Assembly: GCA_049578545.1 (NCBI GenBank)
Contig: JBAUMF010000088.1
Location: 10,337-74,336, forward strand
Source: DASQBT01 sp049578545
GTDB lineage: Bacteria > Pseudomonadota > Gammaproteobacteria > Burkholderiales > Thiobacillaceae
DNA length: 64,000 nucleotides
Direction: 5' to 3'
Shown here: in pieces, positions 26,114 to 34,696 of the stretch
Layout of the letters: each line of letters starts with the position of its first letter
Numbering within the stretch: position 1 is the first letter of the stretch
Notes under the pieces: generated by a model
Told to the model about the DNA's origin: nothing
Seen by the model: the letters and a program-made list of their open reading frames with translations, nothing else
Database searches by the model: none
Position numbers and translations under genes: made by a program

Positions 26114-27325
26114 TTGAAGCGGCGGACTTTCCTGCAGGGCTGGACCCTTTTAATCCCACAAATGGCGGCAGGAGCATCAGCAGCAACGAGCGCGAGCCAC
26201 CTGGAAACCAGGGCGGTGAAGCTGTTTTTGAGCGGGGATGTCATGACTGGCCGTGGAATCGACCAGATCCTTCCGCATCCGGGCGATCCACGCCTGCATG
26301 AAGCCTACGTAAAGTCCGCCGGTGTCTACGTCGAACTTGCTGAAGCCGTCAACGGTGCATTATCTCTGCCGGCAGATTATGGCTATCCTTGGGGCGATGC
26401 CCTCGCAGAACTTGATCGGCAAGCCCCCGAGGTGCGCATCATCAATCTGGAAACGGCCATCACTGCCCGTGGATCGCCATGGTCGGGCAAGGCCGTTCAT
26501 TACCGGATGCATCCGGCAAATCTACCATGCCTGACCGCGGCCAGAATCGATTGCTGCGTTCTGGCCAACAATCATGTAATGGATTGGGGCGCGGTCGGAC
26601 TCGCAGACACTGTGGCCGTGCTGCAGGATGCTGGAATCAAGACTGCCGGAGCTGGCAGTAACGGCGTGGCGGCAGGCAGGCCGGCGGTGCTGAAAATGGT
26701 GGAACAAGGTCGAATTCTGGTATTCGCCTGGGGTTCGGGAACCAGTGGGGTGCCTTTCGAATGGGCAGCAGGCAAAAACCGGCCTGGAGTGAATTTCCTG
26801 CCGGATTTATCCCAAACCACGGTAGATCGCATCGCCGCCCAGGTGTTGATCCTAAAAAAGCCCGGCGACATTGCCGTGGCCTCCATCCACTGGGGTGGCA
26901 ACTGGGGTTACACCATTCCCACGCAACACAAATCATTTGCTCATGCCCTTATTGAGCGGGCAAACATTGACGTGGTGCATGGTCATTCGTCCCATCATCC
27001 CCGCGGCATCGAAGTTTACCGGGGCAAGCCCATTCTTTATGGCTGTGGCGACCTGATCAACGACTATGAAGGCATAGGCGGGTATGAAATGTTCCGCAGT
27101 GATCTTGCGCTGTTGTATTTCGTCAGTTTCAATCGACACAGCGGAGGAATGGAGTCGCTTACCATGGCCCCGATGCGACGGCGTCGCCTGCGCCTGGAAC
27201 GCGCAAGCCCCGAAGAATCCGTCTGGTTGCACAGGACCATGGACCGGGAATGTCGGGCTTTGGGCTGTCGGGTTGAACAACAGCCAGATTCGACCCTGGC
27301 CCTGCGCTGGAATGATCTTGAGTAG
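26114..27325 (+). CDS. CapA family protein with Tat signal
   Basis: A protein of about 403 aa of the CapA/PgsA metallophosphatase-like family. Motifs: LFLSGDVMTGRGID, IINLETAITARG, VLANNHVMDWG, SIHWGGNWGY and HGHSSHHPRGIEVYRGKPIL. A TTG start gives MKRRTFLQGWTLLIPQMAAGASA-like beginnings, that is a twin-arginine RRTFL signal followed by a hydrophobic stretch and an Ala-rich cleavage region, so export by Tat is likely. Longer ATG starts would lie inside the upstream methyltransferase gene. In other bacteria the family serves poly-gamma-glutamate or capsule formation; no such genes are nearby. Confidence 0.85.
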   Translation: MKRRTFLQGWTLLIPQMAAGASAATSASHLETRAVKLFLSGDVMTGRGIDQILPHPGDPRLHEAYVKSAGVYVELAEAVNGALSLPADYGYPWGDALAELDRQAPEVRIINLETAITARGSPWSGKAVHYRMHPANLPCLTAARIDCCVLANNHVMDWGAVGLADTVAVLQDAGIKTAGAGSNGVAAGRPAVLKMVEQGRILVFAWGSGTSGVPFEWAAGKNRPGVNFLPDLSQTTVDRIAAQVLILKKPGDIAVASIHWGGNWGYTIPTQHKSFAHALIERANIDVVHGHSSHHPRGIEVYRGKPILYGCGDLINDYEGIGGYEMFRSDLALLYFVSFNRHSGGMESLTMAPMRRRRLRLERASPEESVWLHRTMDRECRALGCRVEQQPDSTLALRWNDLE

Positions 27326-27390
27326 CGGGACAAGACTTTTCAGGAGTGTTCGCAGACACGCGCTGGACACTTCATGATCCTGACCGGGCC

Positions 27391-28194
27391 CTATTGAAGA
27401 GCGTTATCGCAGGGAGGCAGGCTGAGTAAGTCGCGGGCATTCAGCGTGGTTTGTTGGGCTACCTTATCCAAACTGATGCCACGGAGTTCTGCCAGGGTTA
27501 GCGCGATTCTTGGCAATTCAACCGGGCTGTTTCTTGCTTTGCCGAGCCATACTGGAGGAATGTCGGGGCCGTCTGTCTCAAGCACAATCGATTCCAAGGG
27601 CAATTCCTTTGCCAGCATTTGCAGATTGCTGGCGCGCGGCCAAGTGAATGCGCCGCCAAAGCCAAGTTTGAAGCCCAGCTTGATAAATTCCTGAGCCTGG
27701 TGCATAGAGCCATTGAAAGCGTGGGCGATGCCCCCTTTTGTGCTGATGCGCCGAAGATTCTTGAGAATCTGATCATTGGCCCGCCGGGTATGCAGTAGCA
27801 CAGGCAGACCATAATCCCGTGCCACCTTAAGTTGCTCCTTGAAAAAGTGCTCCTGCAGGTCGAACTCGGCTTGCTCGATTCCAGGCCGGTCAATCCGGGT
27901 CTGGAACAGATCCAACCCGATCTCGCCTATTGCGACAGGCTTTTCTCTTTCCACCCAGGCCCGCAATTCGTCGATATCTTCCGGCCGATGCACGTTGATG
28001 TACATGGGGTGCATGCCATAGGCTGCGTAGCAACCCGGATAGCGAACGTTGGTTTCCTTTACCGAATCAAAATTGAAACGGCCGATGGAAGGTACCACGA
28101 TGTCAACGCCAGATTGATGGGCGATAGACGCAACTCTATCGCGGTCGACGTCATACTCGGGGGCATCCAGGTGGCAGTGCGTGTCGATATACAT
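27391..28194 (-). CDS. tatD: TatD family deoxyribonuclease
   Basis: A 267-aa metal-dependent hydrolase. Metal ligands appear in DTHCHLD at the N-terminus, then GMHPMYI, IGEIGLDLF, LLHTRRAN and LETDGPDIPP. The family includes 3'-5' DNases and RNases acting in DNA repair and RNA quality control. It is 19 nt downstream of mutY on the same strand, a plausible repair pair. Which TatD paralogue (TatD, YcfH, YjjV) this is cannot be decided. Confidence 0.9.
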   Translation of the reverse strand: MYIDTHCHLDAPEYDVDRDRVASIAHQSGVDIVVPSIGRFNFDSVKETNVRYPGCYAAYGMHPMYINVHRPEDIDELRAWVEREKPVAIGEIGLDLFQTRIDRPGIEQAEFDLQEHFFKEQLKVARDYGLPVLLHTRRANDQILKNLRRISTKGGIAHAFNGSMHQAQEFIKLGFKLGFGGAFTWPRASNLQMLAKELPLESIVLETDGPDIPPVWLGKARNSPVELPRIALTLAELRGISLDKVAQQTTLNARDLLSLPPCDNALQ

Positions 28195-28213
28195 AGAAAA
28201 TTGTAGCCTGTCG

Positions 28214-29263
28214 CTATGTGTAATTCTTGAGCTTATTCAATATCCTTTCCACCGCCTTTGGCAGTGCTGCACGTTTTGCATCGTCCAGTGGCAACCATAT
28301 GCCGCTGCCGCCATCGCTAATGCCGAGCGGGCGATGTGACAGCCGCATCTCTATTGGCTGGATACGCAGCTTGAAGTGGCTGAAGGCGTGATTCAGTGGG
28401 GTCAGTCTATGGAGTTCAACTGGGGTCCGCCCGCAAATTTGCATGCAGGTCAGGGTGGGGTCCATTTCCATTGATGCCTCTGGCAGGCTCCACAAGCCTC
28501 CCCAGATTCCCGGTACGGGTCGCTTCTCCAAAAAGAGGTCGGGGCCGTAACGAATGACCAGAAACTGGACATGTTTTTCCGGCAGTATCTTTCTTGGTCT
28601 TGGGCTGGGCAGTTCGTTGATGCGCTTTTCCCTCAGTGCAACGCAGCTATCCTTGACGGGACAGGTTGCGCAGCGTGGATTGACACGGGTGCATATGGTT
28701 GCCCCGAGGTCCATCAGCCCCTGGGTGTAGGATTTGAGATCCTTATTCGGCAGCAGGCTGCGCGCAACCTGCCAAAGTGTGTTCTCGACCGATCTTGTTC
28801 CGGGATAACCCGGAATGCCAAAGTTGCGTGCGAGCACACGCTTTACGTTGCCATCAAGGATGGCGTGAGTCGTGCCGAACGCAAACACGCAGATTGCTGC
28901 AGCCGTTGATGGGCCGATCCCGGGCAGGGCGGCCACTTCGTCTATTGAATACGGAAACAGGCCCGCATGGCGCTGCTGTATGATTTGTGCGGCTTTATGC
29001 AGATTGCGTCCGCGCGCGTAGTAGCCAAGCCCTGCCCAGCAGGTGAGCACGTCTTCTTCTGTTGTCATGGCCAACATGGAAATATTGGGAAAACGGGCCA
29101 TGAACCGGTTGTAATAGGGAATGACCGTTGCAACCTGGGTTTGCTGGAGCATGATTTCAGATACCCAGATTGCGTAAGGATCGCGGTTGCCCTGCCAGGG
29201 CAAATCGTGGCGCCCATGGCGTATTTGCCAATGGATAAGTTTGTGCGCGAAGGTGTTGAGCAT
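28214..29263 (-). CDS. mutY: A/G-specific adenine glycosylase
   Basis: A 349-aa DNA glycosylase removing adenine mispaired with 8-oxoguanine. The HhH-GPD motif is VAALPGIGPSTAAAI, with catalytic Asp in AILDGNVKRV. A 4Fe-4S cluster is bound by CTRVNPRCATCPVKDSC (spacing 6-2-5). The C-terminal NUDIX-like domain, which recognises 8-oxoG, contains LVIRYGPDLFLEKRP and IWGGLWSLPE. The gene is complete. Confidence 0.96.
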   Translation of the reverse strand: MLNTFAHKLIHWQIRHGRHDLPWQGNRDPYAIWVSEIMLQQTQVATVIPYYNRFMARFPNISMLAMTTEEDVLTCWAGLGYYARGRNLHKAAQIIQQRHAGLFPYSIDEVAALPGIGPSTAAAICVFAFGTTHAILDGNVKRVLARNFGIPGYPGTRSVENTLWQVARSLLPNKDLKSYTQGLMDLGATICTRVNPRCATCPVKDSCVALREKRINELPSPRPRKILPEKHVQFLVIRYGPDLFLEKRPVPGIWGGLWSLPEASMEMDPTLTCMQICGRTPVELHRLTPLNHAFSHFKLRIQPIEMRLSHRPLGISDGGSGIWLPLDDAKRAALPKAVERILNKLKNYT

Positions 29264-29327
29264 ACCGAAATGCTAACAGGGCCGAGCTGGATTTCTCCAC
29301 TGCGGCCCGTGTACGGCAAATGGCGGG

Positions 29328-31511
29328 TCAGGCCCCTGTTGGGACGGCTTGCGCGCGGAAGAAAGTAATCAGCTTGCTGAAGGCAGACTCGGTGATGGAG
29401 CGACGCACAACCAGAATCGCCTGGCCGGTGCGCAGCTTGTCGGCGAGCCGATGCAGGGAGATGGAGAACGTGTTGACGCCATCCTGATCGGTAAAGAGGT
29501 AATTGCCCCGGTCGCTGCTGAAAGCCATTCGAGCCCAGCGGAAGGTGCCATCATCATAGTGAAACTCAACCCAATCACCTTTGCTTAGAGCGCGAGCGCG
29601 TTCGGTGTAAACATCTTCAATCTCGACCTGGACGTGCACCTGGGGCGGCGGTGGTGGAGGCAGATCAACCCGATCAGAGTGGGATTCGGTGACAACTTCG
29701 GCTTCCGGCTCGGCATCCGGCAGAGGAATCACAGCCGTCGCCGAAGCACGCACTGCATTTGCATGCAACACGACCAACTCGGCAAAAAACTGCTCTATCT
29801 CATGAGGCTTGATGCTGCTGTGCGCCAGCCCGTCACGCAGGCGCTTGAGCATGCCTGGCAGAATTCGCACCAGCATCAGGCGCGTGTCCATGTTTGTCTT
29901 CGGTTGCACGCTCCAAATCAGCTCGCGCATGGTCTCAATTTCGCTGGTGAACTGCGGAGCAGAGGAGCCATGCTCAATGAAGCTGTTGCTGAGAGTTTCC
30001 GCCCAATAGGTATGCAGAAAGCGATTGACGCCGGGCATGACCGGCTGACTTTCCAGTGCCTGCTTGACCTGGTCCTGAACAAACACCTGCGCCACTTCGG
30101 CGCGTTCCTCGCGTTGCAGATCCTGAATCGGCTCGGACAGGCTCGCCTCCAAGGCGTACTGACGCTCGATTTCAAGTTTGGACACTTCGTCAGCGGCAAT
30201 TTCGAATATGACTGTATCCTGGTCAAATTCCTTCACCACCCGGTCAATGATCACTTCCAGAGTATCTAGGTGCGGGTGGCGGCCTTCGGCCACAGGGGGC
30301 AGATTTGATGCAAGATCGGCGATTACATCCAGTAGTATGCGCGCAGGGTGACTGCGGTTGGAAAAGAAATTTCTATCCTGCAAGGCGGCCTTGAGTACAG
30401 GCAATTGCAGGCGGGATAAGAGGTTCTTAAGACTGTTGGGGATCAGATCTTCGTCGAACACGATATCGAAAAGCATGGCCACTGCATCAACCACGAGTGC
30501 CTCGACGCGTGATGCGCCCAGCATTACGGGGCTTTGCTGCAATTGGCGTAGCACATTTGCATGGTTGCCCTCGGGAGAGATCAGATTGAATTCCGCACCT
30601 GTAGGCAAGACTAGTGGGCCGCTTTGCAGTCTGCCAACGGCCTCCATCATGCTCATGGGAGCGTTTCCACCCCAGGCAGCCAGCCCAGACTGGATTGAAC
30701 CGCCCCAATGGAACGCTCCATAGCCACCGGCTGATCCCGGTGAACTGGCCAGTTGATCAAAGATCTGATTGAAGTCGTCGGCGTCAGTGACCGATTGGCC
30801 ATATGGGGTGCGCGTTGCCGCGCGCGAAAATTGTCCAACCTTGATGTCGGGCAGGATTCCCTTGTCGATCAGGTAGTGGTTCACCGTTTTATACAGGGAA
30901 GGCAGTTCCGGATACAGAACCAGTTCAAACTGGTTTAGCAAGACCAGGGCAACTTTCTGCTCAAGTTGAAGGCCGATCAAACCATTCAGGATCGCCTGAC
31001 AAAGCATCCTCGGGCCGAGAGGATTGTCGTCTTCCTTCAGGTGAGGCTGGTCCAAGAGGAGACCCATGCGCGAGTCAAGGGTAACCAACTGTTCTGCGCT
31101 ATTGAATCGCAGGCGCGAGGTGGCCTTATTGACGGACAGCGTGGAAGCAAAGTCGTCGTCGCCGAGCAAGCTTAATTCAGCTTCTTTTGCTACCCGGTTC
31201 TTATCGGGCCCGGTACTTATGGCACGGTCGTAGGCTGAAAGGAATTCGCGTTTGCACGCAATGATCACTTCATTGGCCCGTTTGTTCAGCATGCCCTGGG
31301 CATCGTAAAAAAGATTGCGCGCTTCCAGCAACGGGGCACGTTCCGCCTGACCCAACAGTGTATTTTCCATTGCCTCTGCCTGGCGGGTCAGAACGCGACA
31401 GACGCTTTCGATTAGTTGATCCCGGCACGCATGCAGCAAAGGCAGGGAGTCGGCGCGCAGGTAACGGCGACTGGCGCCAAACTCATTGAGGCTTACGACA
31501 TTATCAGACAT
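29328..31511 (-). CDS. DUF1631 family protein
   Basis: A large cytosolic protein of about 727 aa of the DUF1631 family. The N-terminal part is helical (LPLLHACRDQLIESVCRVL, ACKREFLSAYDRAIS) and the C-terminus ends in a small beta-rich domain (KGDWVEFHYDDGTFRWARM). No signal peptide or membrane helix. Start chosen at the ATG with GGAG six bases upstream; an ATG 12 nt earlier is possible. A c-di-GMP-I riboswitch lies in its leader, so expression should respond to c-di-GMP. Function not established; a link to motility, adhesion or second-messenger control is inferred from the riboswitch. Confidence 0.88.
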   Translation of the reverse strand: MSDNVVSLNEFGASRRYLRADSLPLLHACRDQLIESVCRVLTRQAEAMENTLLGQAERAPLLEARNLFYDAQGMLNKRANEVIIACKREFLSAYDRAISTGPDKNRVAKEAELSLLGDDDFASTLSVNKATSRLRFNSAEQLVTLDSRMGLLLDQPHLKEDDNPLGPRMLCQAILNGLIGLQLEQKVALVLLNQFELVLYPELPSLYKTVNHYLIDKGILPDIKVGQFSRAATRTPYGQSVTDADDFNQIFDQLASSPGSAGGYGAFHWGGSIQSGLAAWGGNAPMSMMEAVGRLQSGPLVLPTGAEFNLISPEGNHANVLRQLQQSPVMLGASRVEALVVDAVAMLFDIVFDEDLIPNSLKNLLSRLQLPVLKAALQDRNFFSNRSHPARILLDVIADLASNLPPVAEGRHPHLDTLEVIIDRVVKEFDQDTVIFEIAADEVSKLEIERQYALEASLSEPIQDLQREERAEVAQVFVQDQVKQALESQPVMPGVNRFLHTYWAETLSNSFIEHGSSAPQFTSEIETMRELIWSVQPKTNMDTRLMLVRILPGMLKRLRDGLAHSSIKPHEIEQFFAELVVLHANAVRASATAVIPLPDAEPEAEVVTESHSDRVDLPPPPPPQVHVQVEIEDVYTERARALSKGDWVEFHYDDGTFRWARMAFSSDRGNYLFTDQDGVNTFSISLHRLADKLRTGQAILVVRRSITESAFSKLITFFRAQAVPTGA

Positions 31512-31523
31512 AGCTTGCTCCAT

Positions 31524-31823
31524 GGCCGCATGAACTTGGCAGCGGGTGCGGACAGGGCAATAAGGGCGAGTCAGAACCGCTAAACGGCTCCCTCATCCGG
31601 CAGTCCCGCTATCTGTTCATCACTTGGATGACAGACCGGAAATTTTGCGTCCCCACCTCGCGGCGGGTTTGCCCTTGGCCTGCATGGCAGGCTTACGGAT
31701 GTCCGGCAGGGGAAGAACCCACTACCACTGATATTGGTTAGCGGACAGGAATGCATGTACTTTAGGCGCTTCCCGATGAACGGTTTTCAGTGGCGCGGAC
31801 AAGTACACTGGCAAGACGTATCT
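31524..31823. other. intergenic stretch glnE to DUF1631
   Basis: Apart from the riboswitch, the stretch between the glnE stop and the aptamer should hold the promoter of the DUF1631 transcript. No gene was seen. Confidence 0.5.
31588..31684 (-). promoter_or_regulatory. cyclic di-GMP-I (GEMM) riboswitch
   Basis: On the minus strand the GEMM-I core is present in order. AGGGCAAACC-like GGCAAACC (31673-31666) is followed by a stem CCCGCC-GCGA-GGTGGG with a GNRA loop, then GGACGCAAA, CCGG, a second stem, TAGCGGG and the closing GCCGG (about 31597). These are the conserved ligand-binding and tetraloop positions of the Vc2-type aptamer. It lies about 80 nt before the DUF1631 start. A GAGCCG-loop-CGGTTC hairpin follows the aptamer without a T run, so control may be translational. 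Confidence 0.88.
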
Positions 31824-34526
31824 TCATGAATATTCAAACACTTCCTGCCAAAGACGCTGTACAGCCTTGCGCTGGTGTGCGAGCAAGGCTGTATCTGTAC
31901 GTGCCTCGTGGGCACCGCTGAGCTTGACTGCATGTTGCTGTTTTCTGAGTTCACGGTAAGCGTCTGCCGCTGCGATGGCCAGATCAAGTGGAAGCAGTCC
32001 GAGGTTTCCGCAGCGGATGAGCAAAGCGATGTTACCCGCGTTGTCCAGAAGTTGGGGATATTCCCGGGCATGCGCCAAGACGAGATATTGCACACAAAAC
32101 TCAACATCGACGATTCCGCCAGGGTCATGTTTCAGGTCAAATTGATCAGTCGGGTTAGGGTGGCCATTGCGCATTTTATGGCGCATTGAGATGACTTCTT
32201 GCTTGAGCTTTGCGGTATCCGCTGGTTGCGTGAGAACATCCCTGCGGATGGCCTCAAATGCCTGGCCAATCGAAGCATCGCCGGCCACAAAGCGGGCTCG
32301 CGTCAATGCCTGATGTTCCCATGCCCAGGCTTGATGCAACTGGTAATCCGCAAAGGCAGCCAGACTGGAAACCAAAAGTCCTGAGGCGCCATTGGGCCTG
32401 AGCCGCAGGTCAGTATCATAAAGGATGCCCGCGGGCGTTGTCGTACTCAGCCAGGTGATGATGCGCTGGGCCAAGCGGGCATAGAGCGCACCTGCATCCG
32501 GTACTTCATCATCATAGACAAAGATAAGGTCGAGATCGGAGGCATAACCAAGCTCCTTTCCCCCAAGCTTGCCAAAACCGATGATCGCAAAGCGCGGATG
32601 ATCCTGATGTTTCTGATTGAACGCCGACCATACCCGTTTCAGCGTTTCATCCAGCAGGCCATCCGCCATGTCGGATAAGTGATCAGAGAGTTTTTCCAGG
32701 GTGAGGATACCTGCCACGTCTTGTGCCAGCAGGTGCAAGGTATTTGCCTGCTTGAAGCGGCGGAGGGCATCCATCTGTTCCTCGGTATCTTTGTCCAGGG
32801 CATCCATTTGCTTGCCGAGCCGGTCAAACAAGGCAGGCCAGTCCGGGGGGGTGAAAAGCAGCTGCGGGTCGATGAGTTCATCGAGCAAAATGGGTTGACG
32901 GGTGATGAGGTCTGCAGCCCAAGGGCTTGCGGAAACGAATTTGCTCAATTGTTTGAGAGCTGCAGGATATTCGGTTAGCAGGGCCAGATACGTGGTGCGA
33001 CCGGAGATTGTTTCCAGCAGGCGGAGCAAGCGGCCCAGTGTGTCGTCGGCATTGTCGTAAGCCGCGGCGATTTGAAGCACGGGAGGGATTAGCGCGTTGA
33101 GCTTGGCTCTGGCCGACTCGGGGAGACGCTGGTAGATCCCGTCCCTGAACTGGCACAACTGCAACGAACAGGATTCGGGATTGCGATAGCCGATCTTTGC
33201 CAGATGAACGGCAGACGTTTCCGGTGCCAGCCAAAGGCCAGCCAAAGTGTGGCTTTGTTGATCTGTCTGCGGTGCAGAAAATATCTGCTCGAAATGGCGG
33301 GTCACCTTGGAGCGGTGTGAGTCAAGCAGTCGAAGCAACGTGAGCCAGTCGGGACAACCGATCATTTCTGCTATCCGTTGCTGGCTATCCGGATCGGCGG
33401 GAAGTAACTGGGTTTGGGCGTCTTCCAGATACTGGATTCGATGTTCGAGCTGGCGCAGGAAAACGTAGGCAGCACTAAGTTCGTCATTGGCCAATTGCGG
33501 CAACATGCCATGGTTCAGGGCCTGCGCCAAAGCTTTCAATGTGGGTTTGATTCGCAAGTCCGGAATTCGTCCGCCCCGCACCAACTGGAAGACCTGGGCG
33601 ATAAATTCAATTTCGCGTATGCCGCCAGGACCCAGCTTGATATTGTTCTGCATATCCCGCCGCGCCACTTCGCGGCGGATTTGTATGTGCAGGTCGCGGA
33701 TCGCAGAAAACGCACTGAAGTCCAGGTATTTGCGAAACACAAATGGGCGAATGAGATCAGTCAGTTCATCTTGCCGATTGCCGTCGATGACCCTCGCCTT
33801 GATCCAGGCATAGCGTTCCCAGGCCCGGCCCTGCCCCACAAGATACTCTTCCAGCATGGCGTAGCTCATGGCCAGAGGACCGGAATCTCCCCAAGGTCGA
33901 AGCCGCATGTCAACACGGAAAACATAACCATCGGCGGTGGTCTGCGCCAAGGCATTGATCAATTTCTTGCCAAGTCGGATAAAGAATTCATGATGCGATA
34001 AAGGCTGGCTGCCGTCCGTGTTGCCTTCTTCCGGATAGAGAAAAATCAGGTCGATGTCGGACGAGACGTTCAGTTCGCGTCCGCCCAGCTTGCCCATGGC
34101 AACGACCGCCAGGTCCATGATGCTGCCATCAGCGTTGCGTGGCTGGCCATATTGTTCGGCCAGATCACCGTGGTGAAACTGCACAGCAGCCTGGACTGTT
34201 GTCTCTGCCAGGTCGGAAAATGTACCCGTTACTTCATCCAGGTTGGCGAGGCCGGCCAGATCGCGGGCGGCGGTCACGGTCCACACCTGATTTCTCAGTT
34301 GCCGCAAGCGGCTCTTAAGGTGGGTTTCGTCGGTGACGGAGGCGGCGAGCCAGCCTTCCATCTCCTGTCTTGAATAGGGGGTATCGACGCGTTTGGACAT
34401 TTCAGAAAGCGCTGGCTGCGCGGCGAGCAGACGTTTGCCAAATCTGGACAGCCGGCAAAGCCGGTCGATGGGGTGTTCCTTAGTTGACACGGGCTGGTTA
34501 AAATGAGGATTTATACATAACGGCAT
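31824..34526 (-). CDS. glnE: bifunctional glutamine synthetase adenylyltransferase/removase
   Basis: A 900-aa enzyme that adenylylates and de-adenylylates glutamine synthetase in response to PII, tuning nitrogen assimilation. Two nucleotidyltransferase domains are visible: GKLGGRELNVSSDIDLIF in the N-terminal removase half and GKLGGKELGYASDLDLIFVY in the C-terminal transferase half. Each is followed by its GlnD-type helical region, with LGPGGIREIEF and HDPGGIVDVEF. It lies divergent from acs. Confidence 0.97.
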   Translation of the reverse strand: MPLCINPHFNQPVSTKEHPIDRLCRLSRFGKRLLAAQPALSEMSKRVDTPYSRQEMEGWLAASVTDETHLKSRLRQLRNQVWTVTAARDLAGLANLDEVTGTFSDLAETTVQAAVQFHHGDLAEQYGQPRNADGSIMDLAVVAMGKLGGRELNVSSDIDLIFLYPEEGNTDGSQPLSHHEFFIRLGKKLINALAQTTADGYVFRVDMRLRPWGDSGPLAMSYAMLEEYLVGQGRAWERYAWIKARVIDGNRQDELTDLIRPFVFRKYLDFSAFSAIRDLHIQIRREVARRDMQNNIKLGPGGIREIEFIAQVFQLVRGGRIPDLRIKPTLKALAQALNHGMLPQLANDELSAAYVFLRQLEHRIQYLEDAQTQLLPADPDSQQRIAEMIGCPDWLTLLRLLDSHRSKVTRHFEQIFSAPQTDQQSHTLAGLWLAPETSAVHLAKIGYRNPESCSLQLCQFRDGIYQRLPESARAKLNALIPPVLQIAAAYDNADDTLGRLLRLLETISGRTTYLALLTEYPAALKQLSKFVSASPWAADLITRQPILLDELIDPQLLFTPPDWPALFDRLGKQMDALDKDTEEQMDALRRFKQANTLHLLAQDVAGILTLEKLSDHLSDMADGLLDETLKRVWSAFNQKHQDHPRFAIIGFGKLGGKELGYASDLDLIFVYDDEVPDAGALYARLAQRIITWLSTTTPAGILYDTDLRLRPNGASGLLVSSLAAFADYQLHQAWAWEHQALTRARFVAGDASIGQAFEAIRRDVLTQPADTAKLKQEVISMRHKMRNGHPNPTDQFDLKHDPGGIVDVEFCVQYLVLAHAREYPQLLDNAGNIALLIRCGNLGLLPLDLAIAAADAYRELRKQQHAVKLSGAHEARTDTALLAHQRKAVQRLWQEVFEYS

Positions 34527-34560
34527 AAGTCTACTGCGCCCATTGAAGCCTGTGTTGCGC

Positions 34561-34619
34561 GGTGCACGGAATCCTCATTTACCTCCGTATGAGGCTTCGG
34601 ATCATGCGCGCCGTGCACC
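34561..34619. repeat. large two-part inverted repeat in the glnE-acs divergent region
   Basis: GGTGCACGG (34561-34569) pairs perfectly with CCGTGCACC (34611-34619), and inside it CCTCAT (34573-34578) pairs with ATGAGG (34589-34594). Located between the two divergent starts, it could be a regulator site or a leader hairpin of acs. There is no T run, so it is not a simple terminator. Confidence 0.7.
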
Positions 34620-34696
34620 CTGCCTTCAGCTGCCCGCCGAGACTTGTATCGCTGTGTCATGGATAGCTTAAATAATTAATTCTTGGAGACTACCGC

